DNA from: Prevotella sp. CAG:891 | GTDB taxonomy: Bacteria; Bacteroidota; Bacteroidia; Bacteroidales; Bacteroidaceae | DNA length: 23,107 nucleotides | Direction of reading: 5' to 3' | Assembly: GCA_000437675.1 (NCBI GenBank) | Contig: FR901768.1 | Location: 1-23,107, forward strand | Shown here: one piece after another, positions 8,357 to 16,538 of the stretch | Position numbering within the stretch: position 1 is the first letter of the stretch | How the letters are laid out: the number at the start of each line of letters is the position of its first letter | Translations under genes and position numbers: made by a program | Notes under the pieces: generated by a model | Database searches by the model: none | What the model saw: the letters and a program-made list of their open reading frames with translations, nothing else | What the model was told of the DNA's origin: nothing

Positions 8357-11300
8357 TTATTTACGATGTGCTTCGACCCACTTGCGTGCATTAACAAAGG
8401 CTTCCATCCACGGCGTAACGTCCTGAGCCAGACGTTCTGCAGGATAGTAAGCACACTGCCAAGGATAGAACGCACGTTCCAAGTGAGGCATCATAGCCAA
8501 ATGGCGACCATCGGCACTGGCGATACCGGCTACAGAGTAAGCCGAACCGTTCGGATTACCGGGGTAAGCATCGTAGCTATACTTCAGCACCACATTGTAA
8601 TCGTCTTCGGGATAAGGAAGATCGAACTTACCTTCACCGTGAGCCACCCAGATACCGAGGCGGTCGCCCGAGAGCGAGCCGAACATCACGCTGCGGTTCG
8701 TAGGCACAGTAACACCGACAAAGGCGCTTTCGAACTTGTGCGAATTGTTGTGCAGCATGTGCGCACGCTTTTCGTGTTCGGGGTTAATCAGGTTCAGTTC
8801 CACCATGAGCTGGCAACCGTTGCACACACCGAGCGAAAGGGTATCTTCGCGGGCATAGAAGCGGTCGAGAGCTTCTTTAGCCTTGGGATTGTAAAGGAAG
8901 GCACCAGCCCAACCCTTAGCCGAACCAAGCACGTCGGAGTTCGAGAAACCACCGCAGAACACAATCATGTTCACCTCGTCGAGCGTTTCGCGACCGGCAA
9001 TCAAGTCGGTCATCGTCACGTCCTTCACGTCGAATCCTGCCAGGTAAAGGGCGTAAGCCATTTCGCGTTCACCGTTCGTACCCTTTTCGCGGATGATAGC
9101 AGCCTTGATGCCGCTGGCTTCGCGACGATCGGGGTTCAAACCGAGTTGAGCGAACGAGCCTTCGAAGTCCTTGCGCAGGTTAAATTCAACGGGCTGCTGC
9201 TTGTAGTTTTCGAAACGCTGTTTGGCACATCCGTTCATGCTCTGCTTCGTATCGAGCAGGTAAGAAGTTTCGTACCAGATGTCGCGCAGGTAGTCGATAC
9301 CGAACTGGTAAGTAGCATCGTCGAAGGTAACCATGATTTGGCGTTCTTCGGCAGGCTTACCCAGTTTTACGTAGCCCACACCGGCTTCGTCGAGCAGTTC
9401 CTTAAATTCCTTTTTATGTTTGTCGGCCACCTGAACCACCACGCCGGGATTTTCGGCAAAGAGGAGCTTCACGAGGTCAGTCTGTGCAAATTTGTCGAGA
9501 CAAATGTCCATACCGCCTTCGGTATTGGCAAAGGTCATTTCAAGCAACGTGGTAATCAAACCACCGGCCGAAATGTCGTGACCGGCCAACAGCAAACCGC
9601 GGTTCACCAATTCCTGCACAGCGTTAAAGGCATCGCGGAAGTAGTCGGGGTTCTTCACCGTAGGCACGTCTGAACCAACGAAGCCGCGGCTCTGTGCAAA
9701 GGCCGAACCACCAAGGCGGAGTTCGTCGAACGAGAAGTCGATGTGGTAGAACGTAGACTTGGCCTTGTTCTTCATCACAGGTGAAACCACCTTGCGCACA
9801 TCGCTCACTTCGCCACCGGCACTAACGATAACCGTACCCGGAGAAATGATTTTTTCGCCGTTGGGATACTGCTGCGAAAGCGACAATGAGTCCTTACCCG
9901 TGGGCACATTGATTTGCAGTGCGCAGCAGAAGTTGCTGAGAGCCTCAACACCCTTGTAAAGGCGGGCGTCCTCACCCTTTTGCGAGCGGCAGGGCCACAT
10001 CCAGTTGGCAGAAAGCGAAATGCTGTCGAGACCTTGTGCCAGGGGAGCCCAAACGATGTTGGTGAGCGATTCGGCTACTGAAAGCACCGAACCGGCTGCG
10101 GGATCGGCCAAACCGGCCTGCGGAGCATGACCCAGCGCCGTAGCAATACCCTTGCGTCCGCGATAGTCGAGTGCTACCACACCGCAGTCTGACAAAGGCA
10201 ACTGCAGTTCGCCCTGGTTTTGCTGACGGGCCACCTTACCGGTTACCGAGCGGTCTACCTTGTTGGTGAGCCAGTCCTTACATGCCACAGCTTCGAGCTG
10301 AAGCACGCGGTTGATATATTCGTCGAGCTGTGCAGCATCGTACGTTACATCCTTGTATTTACGTTCAACGGTTTCGTCCACCATCACCGTCTTGGGTGAG
10401 TGACCGAACATTTGAGCCACGTCGAGGTCGAACGGACGCTTACCGTCGGCCTGTTCGAAGGCAAAGTGAGCATCGCCCGTGGTTTCGCCCACCACATACA
10501 TCGGGGCGCGTTCGCGTTCGGCAATCTGGCGTACGTGGTCGAGGTGTTCTTCCTGAATGAGCAAGCCCATACGTTCCTGGCTTTCGTTGGCAATGATTTC
10601 CTTGGCCGAAAGCGTCGGGTCGCCCACGGGCAGACTCTTCATGTCAATCAGTCCACCGCATTCTTCAACGAGTTCCGACAAGCAGTTCACGTGTCCAGCA
10701 GAACCGTGGTCGTGAATAGAAACAACAGGGTTCACTTCTTCTTCGCAGAGGGCACGCACCAAGTTGTTGGCACGCTTCTGCATTTCGGGGTTCGCGCGCT
10801 GCACGGCATTGAGTTCGATACCGCTTGAATAGCGTCCGGTATCAACCGAGCTGACAGAGCCACCGCCCAAACCGATGCGATAGTTGTCGCCACCCACCAC
10901 AACTACTTTGTTACCCTTGACAGGAGTACCCTTCAAGCAGTCGCGCTTCGTGCCGTAGCCCACACCGCCGGCCAACATGATTACCTTGTCGTAACCATAC
11001 TTTTCGCCGTTTTCCTGGTGTTCAAAGGTAAGCACCGAACCCGTGATAAGGGGCTGACCGAATTTGTTACCAAAGTCTGAAGCACCGTTCGAAGCCTTGA
11101 TCAGAATTTGTTCGGGCGTCTGATAGAGCCACTGACGTACGGGCAAAATTTCCTCCCATTCGCGGCCGCCGTCAAGACGGGGATAAGCGGTCATATACAC
11201 AGCCGTACCGGCAAAGGGCCATGAGCCAACGCCACCACCCATACGGTCGCGAATTTCGCCACCCGTACCGGTCGAAGCACCGTTAAAGGGTTCAACCGTT

Positions 11301-12058
11301 GTGGGGAAGTTGTGCGTTTCGGCCTTGAGCGAAATCACACTTTCGATGTCCTTCACCTGGAAGTAATCGCTCGTTGAGTGGTCGGCCGGAGCAAACTGTT
11401 CAACCACAGGACCTTGCGCAAAGGCCACATTGTCCTTGTAAGCCGAAATAATTTGGTGCGGATTTTCCTGCGTCGTCTTTTTAATCATGGCAAAGAGCGA
11501 CGAAGGCATTTCCTTGCCGTCGATGATGAACGAGCCACCGAAAATTTTATGACGGCAGTGTTCCGAGTTAATTTGAGCAAAGCCAAACACTTCCGAGTCA
11601 GTGAGCTGACGTCCGAGTTGTTTTTCCACCCCGTGCAAGTATTCGATTTCAGCAGGCGAGAGTGCCAAACCTTCCTGTTCGTTGTAAGTTTCGAGGTCAG
11701 AGATATACTCGATAGGAGCCGGCTTGATATCCACGGTAAAGATTTCCTGATTCAAACCCTCGTACATACGTTGCAACATAGGGTCATGTTCAGCATCCTT
11801 ATCCTTTACGGGGAAGTATTCTTCGATACGCGAAATGCCGTTGAGATTCATGTTTTGGGTAATCTCTACAGCATTTGTACTCCACGGCGTAATCATTTCA
11901 CGTCGCGGTCCTACGTACCAGCCCTTCAGCGTCTTAGCCTTTTCGAGCGTAGCTCCACCATAAAGCCAGCAGAGTTCATTCACTTCGTCGTTCGAGAGTT
12001 GATGGTCCACTTCCGTGGCAATCACGCTCTGTTGCGGTGTTTTAAAAAACAGAATCAT
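8357..12058 (-). CDS. purL: Phosphoribosylformylglycinamidine synthase, large single-chain form (1233 aa)
   Basis: Catalyses the fourth step of purine synthesis in the cytoplasm: FGAR + glutamine + ATP to FGAM + glutamate + ADP + Pi. This is the long form that carries its own glutaminase, like proteobacterial PurL, rather than the PurLQS complex. The N-terminal PurS-like region is about 1-140. The synthetase core shows AQINSEHCRH (161-170), AETHNFPT (246-253) and GTGGEIRDRMGGG (264-276); a second AIRS-type half runs to about 930. The glutamine amidotransferase class I domain is about 980-1233, with nucleophile C1079 in LGVCNGCQ and catalytic H1192/E1194 in MPHLER. Length is slightly under the roughly 1295 of the E. 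coli enzyme. Start: ATG at 12056-12058, giving a typical N terminus. It is transcribed alone from the promoter at 12230-12260. Confidence 0.97.
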   Translation of the reverse strand: MILFFKTPQQSVIATEVDHQLSNDEVNELCWLYGGATLEKAKTLKGWYVGPRREMITPWSTNAVEITQNMNLNGISRIEEYFPVKDKDAEHDPMLQRMYEGLNQEIFTVDIKPAPIEYISDLETYNEQEGLALSPAEIEYLHGVEKQLGRQLTDSEVFGFAQINSEHCRHKIFGGSFIIDGKEMPSSLFAMIKKTTQENPHQIISAYKDNVAFAQGPVVEQFAPADHSTSDYFQVKDIESVISLKAETHNFPTTVEPFNGASTGTGGEIRDRMGGGVGSWPFAGTAVYMTAYPRLDGGREWEEILPVRQWLYQTPEQILIKASNGASDFGNKFGQPLITGSVLTFEHQENGEKYGYDKVIMLAGGVGYGTKRDCLKGTPVKGNKVVVVGGDNYRIGLGGGSVSSVDTGRYSSGIELNAVQRANPEMQKRANNLVRALCEEEVNPVVSIHDHGSAGHVNCLSELVEECGGLIDMKSLPVGDPTLSAKEIIANESQERMGLLIQEEHLDHVRQIAERERAPMYVVGETTGDAHFAFEQADGKRPFDLDVAQMFGHSPKTVMVDETVERKYKDVTYDAAQLDEYINRVLQLEAVACKDWLTNKVDRSVTGKVARQQNQGELQLPLSDCGVVALDYRGRKGIATALGHAPQAGLADPAAGSVLSVAESLTNIVWAPLAQGLDSISLSANWMWPCRSQKGEDARLYKGVEALSNFCCALQINVPTGKDSLSLSQQYPNGEKIISPGTVIVSAGGEVSDVRKVVSPVMKNKAKSTFYHIDFSFDELRLGGSAFAQSRGFVGSDVPTVKNPDYFRDAFNAVQELVNRGLLLAGHDISAGGLITTLLEMTFANTEGGMDICLDKFAQTDLVKLLFAENPGVVVQVADKHKKEFKELLDEAGVGYVKLGKPAEERQIMVTFDDATYQFGIDYLRDIWYETSYLLDTKQSMNGCAKQRFENYKQQPVEFNLRKDFEGSFAQLGLNPDRREASGIKAAIIREKGTNGEREMAYALYLAGFDVKDVTMTDLIAGRETLDEVNMIVFCGGFSNSDVLGSAKGWAGAFLYNPKAKEALDRFYAREDTLSLGVCNGCQLMVELNLINPEHEKRAHMLHNNSHKFESAFVGVTVPTNRSVMFGSLSGDRLGIWVAHGEGKFDLPYPEDDYNVVLKYSYDAYPGNPNGSAYSVAGIASADGRHLAMMPHLERAFYPWQCAYYPAERLAQDVTPWMEAFVNARKWVEAHRK

Positions 12059-12089
12059 ATCGGGTATATATTTGGTTTCTCAAAATTGC

Positions 12090-12191
12090 TCAACAAGGGG
12101 TATGAAGAAAACAGCACTTCACGCGCACGCGTACGCATAATATATAGTAAGGCGCACCATACCGAATGTATCTGTGCGTCGCAGGGGTCAT
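12090..12191 (-). CDS. Possible 33-codon upstream ORF in the purL leader
   Basis: An ATG at 12191 opens a 33-residue frame ending with TGA at 12090, wholly inside the predicted purL 5' leader and 31 nt before the purL start. The peptide begins MTPATHRYIRYGAPYYI and ends in a Cys-rich stretch (KCCFLHTPC). It contains the palindrome GCGTACGC. No strong ribosome binding site is visible, but that is normal in this phylum. It could be a regulatory leader peptide or a chance frame. Confidence 0.2.
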   Translation of the reverse strand: MTPATHRYIRYGAPYYILCVRVRVKCCFLHTPC

Positions 12192-12229
12192 TTTCTGTTC
12201 CCTTATTTTGCAAAAAACTTGCGTTTATG

Positions 12230-12260
12230 CAAAGTTACGGTTTGTAAGTGGTTATTGAAA
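12230..12260 (-). promoter_or_regulatory. purL promoter
   Basis: On the minus strand TAACTTTG (complement of 12230-12237) is an exact TAnnTTTG -7 element. TTTC (complement of 12257-12260) lies 19 nt upstream, one base off the -33 TTTG. Transcription should start near 12223, leaving a leader of about 165 nt before purL. Confidence 0.65.
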
Positions 12261-12261
12261 G

Positions 12262-12277
12262 AAAAACCGCGGTTTTT
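12262..12277. promoter_or_regulatory. Perfect 16-bp palindrome abutting the purL -33 element
   Basis: AAAAACCGCGGTTTTT is a perfect palindrome whose edge is one base from the purL -33 element. It could be an operator for a dimeric regulator or an A/T-flanked upstream element. No regulator gene is nearby. Confidence 0.35.
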
Positions 12278-12670
12278 TTCACCAAATTGTCGTATCTGCT
12301 TTTATTTTTTTAATTCTGCAACGATTTATGTCCGAAAAGTAGACAATAATAAGAAAACGGTCGGAATGCCGCTCTCTCCCATCAAAGTGCTTGAAATCGT
12401 TGTATGCTGCTTAGCATTCAGCGGCTTTAAAGAACCACACCTCCACCCTTCCCTTCCGTTACTACACCTCATTACCTGTTTTTTTTCAACGACCATCACC
12501 CACACAAATCAACCCCTCTATCCACTCGCTATTTTTTAACAATTCCCTTAACAAGATTAAAACACAGTAGTTCGCCCCTGCGTTCATTTCAGAGCGCAAC
12601 AGGCGTACTTTTAACCAAGCTAATAGGATTTTTGAAAACGCTGATTATCAGCAATTCCGACTTTATTGAA

Positions 12671-12754
12671 ACTAGCTCGGAACTATTTTCAACAAGCTCG
12701 GAACTAATTCGCACAAGCTCGGAACTAATTTCGACTAGCGCGGAAGTAATTCAT
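12671..12754 (+). repeat. Four in-phase 21-bp tandem repeats
   Basis: Four consecutive 21-bp units lie at 12671-12691, 12692-12712, 12713-12733 and 12734-12754, with core AC(A/T)AGCTCGGAACTA; the last is more diverged (AGCGCGGAAG). A degenerate unit may precede them at 12650-12670. Read on the plus strand they encode a heptad-like TSSEL(I/F)x repeat (TSSELFS, TSSELIR, TSSELIS, TSAEVIH). The open frame around them, 12632-12949, begins only with TTG and continues as low-complexity basic sequence, so the repeat may be a DNA-level element or the remnant of a repeat protein. Confidence 0.75.
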
Positions 12755-13059
12755 CTTCTACGCCGCTCAATCAGTAAACCTGCTAAAAAACGCCCCCGAA
12801 CGTTTCTTCCATTTTTACAATCTTTTCACTTACCAAGAATTTCTCCATTTAACAGGTCGGGTGCAAAGGTTTGTAAAATCAGAGTTCGTTCCATGATACA
12901 CAACAAGCAGTTCTCCGTTTTCATCAACCACTTGCGACGATTCGTCTGAATCCTGCCAATCGCCAAACCAGTTTTTAAACTCCTCTGTACGAACTTAATA
13001 GGTGTTCCGCGTATTCGTAAGCCGTTTTAACAGTATTCCTTATTTATTCATTCTGCGTT

Positions 13060-13225
13060 CTTTGACATTTTGCTACAACAGAAAGTAAGGCAGGTAGGCC
13101 TGTCTGAAACACGCATGCGGTGTTGGGGGTTACACCCTGTTTCCACTCAGTAGACATTTCATAAGGGGAAAGCCGACTCTCTGAAAATATCATGAAAAAA
13201 TTCGGATTCCGGCTTATCCTATCTG
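13060..13225. other. Cluster of short inverted repeats, possible structured RNA
   Basis: Several dyads follow each other closely: GGCAGG-TAGG-CCTGTC near 13093-13108, AACAC-GCATGCG-GTGTT near 13110-13127, GGGT-TAC-ACCC near 13125-13136, and GGGAAAGCCG pairing imperfectly with CGGCTTATCC around 13166-13220. The density exceeds that of the surrounding intergenic DNA. No standard promoter or T-tract terminator bounds it, and I recognise no RNA family or riboswitch in it. Confidence 0.25.
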
Positions 13226-13325
13226 GGGAATCAAAACCGGGTGGGCCTTTAGAGCTTTGAAAGGAAAATGAAGCTATTTCCTACTCTAAATTATCTGACG
13301 CTTGATTTGATCTTGAACATGGAGC

Positions 13326-13376
13326 AAAAAAAATCTCGACTTTCGATTACCATTCCGGTTCATCGAAAGTCGAGAT
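13326..13376 (-). terminator. Rho-independent terminator of the antiporter gene
   Basis: A perfect 15-bp stem, ATCTCGACTTTCGAT (13333-13347) with ATCGAAAGTCGAGAT (13362-13376), has a 14-nt loop and on the minus strand runs into eight T (complement of 13326-13333). It lies 38 nt after the antiporter stop codon. Confidence 0.9.
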
Positions 13377-13414
13377 GTACTTAGTCATCAAGTATATATG
13401 CTTCAGAAAATCAC

Positions 13415-15478
13415 TTACCTTACCTTCAAAGGTACGCCGGCGCGGAAACTGGTTGCCACGGTGGTGGCATCGGCTGCGGGCTGCATGGGGTAAAGCAACA
13501 ATACGGAGCGGGCCGAAAAGTAACGCTCTATCTGATCGGGCAGGCGTTCCAAATAATTGTGATAGGAAATAGTGCCGCGACGCGCACAAACGAATACGGC
13601 CAAATGGTCGGGACGGGTGTCGTGCGCCAATGGTAAGAGGTCGGTCCACGACACGTATTCGTGATATATAGCTTGCAAATTGGGTTCGTGCTTGTCCCAA
13701 TACCGCTTCATGGCGGCCAACGTGTCGGCACAACCATGCACTTCAACACCACAACTTATTTGGCGCGTAAGCAGTGCCAATCGTTTCATCCAATGAATAA
13801 ATCCCTGCTCAAATTCGGCCTTGTGGGGCACCAACAGATGAATGTGGCGCACGGTATTGATGGGAATGATGGCGCGATAAATCATTACCTGGCGCTCGAC
13901 GGCCGTAAGAAGGTCGGTGCTGAGTTTACCGTAGAACGAATCGGTGAGGCGTGCTTTTTGGTGCAGACCCAACACGAGGTCGGATATGGCATTTTCCTTC
14001 ACCGTATGCGATATACCACTGACCACATTGACCGACCAACGGCTGAAAGTTTGGATTCGCACATTGGTTGAAGCGGCCATTTTTTCGGCATTTTCAAGCA
14101 GCTGCAAACCCTGCTGGCGCGCCGAAGGGTCGCCTTCGAGCACAATATTCACAGCCATGAGCGGAGCTACTTTATTGGGCGTTCGCATCATGAGTGCCAG
14201 GTTGACAAGCGGGGGCATGGTTTCGGGATTGTTCAGGGCTATGAGAATGCGGTCGGGCGAGTCCATGCCCGAATCGGGCGAGGTGTTAACCCCGGCACGC
14301 TGCTGCAATACAAGGCGACGCGAGGTGTGTTCGGTGACGAGCGAACTGACGATGCAGGTGACGAGTATCAGGGCCATGGCGCCGTTGAGTACGTCCTCGC
14401 CCAACAGGCGGCTACCGTCGGGAAGAATGATGCGGTAGCCCACAAGCACTACGGCCAAAGTGGCGGCGGCACGTGAGGCACTGAGGCCGAACATAAGGTT
14501 GCGTTCGTCGGCCGACATGCGAAACATTTTCTGGGTGAAAAAGGAGGCAAGCCATTTACTGAGCAATCCGACTACGACCATAACGGCGGCTATGATAATG
14601 GCTCCGTCGTGATCGATAAGGGCACGGAGATTGATGAGCATACCCACACCGATAAGGAAATAGGGAATGAACAGGGCATTGCCCACAAACTCAATGTGAC
14701 TCATCAACGGCGAACCGGGAGGTATGAGGCGGTTGAGCACCAAACCTACGAGAAAGGCTCCGAGAATACCCTCCATACCGACAAATTCCATGAGGCCGGC
14801 GCCGAGGAATACAAGGGTGAGCACAAAGACGTACTGCACGACGCTGTCATCGTAACGACGGAAAAACCAGCGGCCTAAACGGGGGAAGGCATATATAATA
14901 AGGAGTCCGAGCAGTATGACTTTAACCACCAGCCACACCCAGTAAAGCCCGGTGACGTTTTCTTTCATCATACCGCCTACGACGGCTAACACCAGGAGGG
15001 TCAGAGTATCGGCCACAATGGTTCCGCCCACAGCTATACTGACGCTGGTGAGGCGCGACAGACCATAGCGAAGCACAATGGGATAGGCCACGAGGGTGTG
15101 CGAGGCGTACATGGCGGCCATGAGTATGGCGGCTGCGGCACCGAAACCGAGCAGGGCTGTGTTGGCCACATAGCCTAAGACCATGGGAATAATGAAACCC
15201 AACAGACCCAGGGCGGCGGCGCGCCCCTTGATGCGCTGCACATCCTGCAGGTTCATTTCAAGGCTGGCCAAAAACATGATGTAATAAATACCGACCTTGC
15301 CAAAAAGTTCGAAACTGCTGTCGCGCTCTAACACGCCGAAACCGTGAGGACCGACGAGTATACCCGCAAAAATCATGCCCACTACCGAGGGGATGTGGAG
15401 GCGTTCGAGCAGCATGGGGGCGAACAGTATGATGGAAAGTACGGTAAAAAATATCCAGGTAGGGTCGGTTATGGGCAC
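13415..15478 (-). CDS. CPA2-family cation/proton antiporter with tandem C-terminal USP-like domains (687 aa)
   Basis: Inner-membrane monovalent cation/proton exchanger (Na+/H+ or K+/H+), acting in pH or salt homeostasis. Residues 1-385 form about 12 hydrophobic segments of the Na+/H+ exchanger fold, with HIPSVVGMIFAGILVGPHGFG (residues 28-48) early on. The ion-site segment reads GGTIVADTLTLL: D157 is the conserved aspartate, but the residue before it is A156, not Asp or Asn. The late-helix basic residue is R336 in GLSASRAAAT. Residues about 409-540 and 545-670 resemble two universal-stress-protein (nucleotide-binding-like) domains, as in several CPA2 proteins of this phylum; no TrkA-N domain is seen. 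Start: GTG at 15476-15478, because the in-frame stop at 15491-15493 leaves no upstream ATG; the next Met is residue 21, inside the first helix. The gene is divergent from the M15 peptidase gene; no clear promoter was found. Confidence 0.88.
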   Translation of the reverse strand: MPITDPTWIFFTVLSIILFAPMLLERLHIPSVVGMIFAGILVGPHGFGVLERDSSFELFGKVGIYYIMFLASLEMNLQDVQRIKGRAAALGLLGFIIPMVLGYVANTALLGFGAAAAILMAAMYASHTLVAYPIVLRYGLSRLTSVSIAVGGTIVADTLTLLVLAVVGGMMKENVTGLYWVWLVVKVILLGLLIIYAFPRLGRWFFRRYDDSVVQYVFVLTLVFLGAGLMEFVGMEGILGAFLVGLVLNRLIPPGSPLMSHIEFVGNALFIPYFLIGVGMLINLRALIDHDGAIIIAAVMVVVGLLSKWLASFFTQKMFRMSADERNLMFGLSASRAAATLAVVLVGYRIILPDGSRLLGEDVLNGAMALILVTCIVSSLVTEHTSRRLVLQQRAGVNTSPDSGMDSPDRILIALNNPETMPPLVNLALMMRTPNKVAPLMAVNIVLEGDPSARQQGLQLLENAEKMAASTNVRIQTFSRWSVNVVSGISHTVKENAISDLVLGLHQKARLTDSFYGKLSTDLLTAVERQVMIYRAIIPINTVRHIHLLVPHKAEFEQGFIHWMKRLALLTRQISCGVEVHGCADTLAAMKRYWDKHEPNLQAIYHEYVSWTDLLPLAHDTRPDHLAVFVCARRGTISYHNYLERLPDQIERYFSARSVLLLYPMQPAADATTVATSFRAGVPLKVR

Positions 15479-15695
15479 GGGCGTAAGGTTTTAAAAGAAG
15501 AAAACTATTTGGAAAACTCAACGCAAATGCCAGACTAACTGCCGGATTGCCCGAAATGGCAAAAGCAGCTTACTGGGGGGAGGGCATTCGGTGTAATGGG
15601 CAAAATTGCAAAAAATATTGGACGTAGGGGCGGTTAACGGAGTTAAAATTAACACGAAGAGGTATTTTTAGCCAGAGAATGTGGCAAAAAAGTTG

Positions 15696-15703
15696 TACCT
15701 TTG
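15696..15703 (+). promoter_or_regulatory. -7 promoter element of the M15 peptidase gene
   Basis: TACCTTTG is an exact TAnnTTTG match, 34 nt before the ATG. No good TTTG lies at the expected -33 spacing; TTTA at 15666-15669 is too far. Initiation would be near 15710. The remaining 15479-15695 shows only an AT-rich GTTAA/TTAAC dyad (15633-15653). Confidence 0.5.
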
Positions 15704-15737
15704 TGTCGCTTGAATACGTGTTTTTATCCCAACAAAA

Positions 15738-16409
15738 ATGTCAATTATATCTACATTTCCGGGTCTGCGGCTCCTGGTGTTGCTGTGCTTCCTGACAACA
15801 CTGAGCGGCCGGGCGCAAAACGCCGACAAGGATTTTTATGCCACAGAAATTCCCGATAGCATTTTCCGGCTGATGCAGAATCGGAGTTACAAAAAGAACT
15901 GCACCGTGAAGCGCAGCAGTCTGCGCTACGTTTGCGTAAAACACTTCGATGCCGAAGGACGCGAACACCGGGGCGAACTGGTGTGTCACCGCGACATTGC
16001 GGCCGACTTGGTCAGCATATTCCGGGCACTGCATGCGGCACACTACCCTATTGAGCGCATGCGGCTGATTGACCACTATGAGGCGGACGATACGCGCTCT
16101 ATGACGGCTAACAACACTTCGGCCTTCAACTTCCGCTACATTGCGGGTACCCGAAAACTGTCGAACCACAGCTACGGAAGGGCCATCGACATTAACCCGC
16201 TTTACAACCCCTTTGTCAAGGCTAACGGCAAGGTGGAACCGGCTGTTGCCAAACGCTACGCAAATCGACAGGCGGCATTTCCATACAAAATCTCGCGCAA
16301 TGACCTTTGCTACCGCCTGTTCCGACAGCATGGTTTCACCTGGGGCGGCGATTGGCGGCATTCCAAGGACTATCAGCACTTCGAAAAGAAAATCACACCC
16401 AAAAAATGA
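15738..16409 (+). CDS. Exported M15-family peptidase (VanY/endolysin-like, 223 aa)
   Basis: Predicted zinc peptidase acting on peptidoglycan peptides in the periplasm, as a D,D-carboxypeptidase or an L-Ala-D-Glu endopeptidase. An N-terminal signal peptide (RLLVLLCFLTTLSGRA|QN, cleavage near residue 26) shows export; there is no lipobox. The M15 signature is complete: SNHSYGRAIDINPL supplies zinc ligands H144 and D151, and GGDWRHSKDYQHFE supplies D211 as the likely catalytic acid/base and H214 as third ligand. The DxxHFE spacing is that of the M15C endolysin-type group (PF13539-like) rather than VanX. Mature size of about 197 residues is normal for a single catalytic domain; no cell-wall-binding domain is attached. 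Start: ATG at 15738, directly before the signal sequence. It is probably monocistronic, since the next gene has its own strong promoter. Confidence 0.85.
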   Translation: MSIISTFPGLRLLVLLCFLTTLSGRAQNADKDFYATEIPDSIFRLMQNRSYKKNCTVKRSSLRYVCVKHFDAEGREHRGELVCHRDIAADLVSIFRALHAAHYPIERMRLIDHYEADDTRSMTANNTSAFNFRYIAGTRKLSNHSYGRAIDINPLYNPFVKANGKVEPAVAKRYANRQAAFPYKISRNDLCYRLFRQHGFTWGGDWRHSKDYQHFEKKITPKK

Positions 16410-16457
16410 AGAAGCGGTGAATTTTAACACAAACATCGAAAAACTGTGTACCAAATA

Positions 16458-16489
16458 TTTGCACACAAACTAAATTATTCGTAAATTTG
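16458..16489 (+). promoter_or_regulatory. Promoter of the rimP-nusA-infB operon
   Basis: TTTG (16458-16461), 20 nt, TAAATTTG (16482-16489): both elements and the spacing fit the Bacteroidota consensus exactly. This is the best promoter in the window. Transcription should start near 16496, giving a leader of about 137 nt. Confidence 0.8.
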
Positions 16490-16500
16490 CAAGCAAGAAT

Positions 16501-16538
16501 GAGTGAGGGGCTTTCAGTAAGTTCCTCACTTCTTTTTT
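16501..16538 (+). terminator. Promoter-proximal terminator-like hairpin (possible attenuator) before rimP
   Basis: AGTGAGG (16502-16508) pairs with CCTCACT (16524-16530) around a 15-nt loop and is followed by TC and six T (16533-16538). It starts only a few nt after the predicted transcription start, so a terminator here would cut the operon mRNA at about 43 nt. A second dyad, GCCAC (16579-16583) with GTGGC (16609-16613), lies just before the rimP start. The hairpin may instead terminate readthrough from the M15 gene. Confidence 0.6.

Larger units (their letters stand above)
12278..13325. other. About 1 kb gene-poor region between purL and the antiporter gene
   Basis: Open frames here (for example 12174-12539 and 12632-12949, plus strand) lack recognisable domains, natural start contexts and balanced composition, and I do not support them as genes. 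The region holds the 21-bp tandem repeats at 12671-12754, pyrimidine-rich DNA around 12440-12540, and a cluster of short inverted repeats at about 13060-13225. I found no exact TAnnTTTG promoter on either strand. It may be a decayed gene or a non-coding RNA locus. Confidence 0.5.

Noticed and set aside
8366..9673. 435-codon plus-strand open frame antisense to purL
   Set aside because: Composition is that of a reverse-strand shadow, no motif is visible, and purL on the other strand is unambiguous.
12368..12425. GCCGCT/AGCGGC inverted repeat upstream of purL
   Set aside because: Six bp with a 46-nt loop is within chance expectation for a region of this size.
12174..12539. 121-codon plus-strand frame spanning the purL promoter
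   Set aside because: It overlaps the minus-strand purL leader and promoter, is rich in rare low-complexity stretches, and shows no domain or promoter of its own.
13347..13733. 128-codon minus-strand frame overlapping the antiporter 3' end
   Set aside because: It is an alternate frame of the antiporter gene and runs into the terminator stem; Arg/His-rich shadow.
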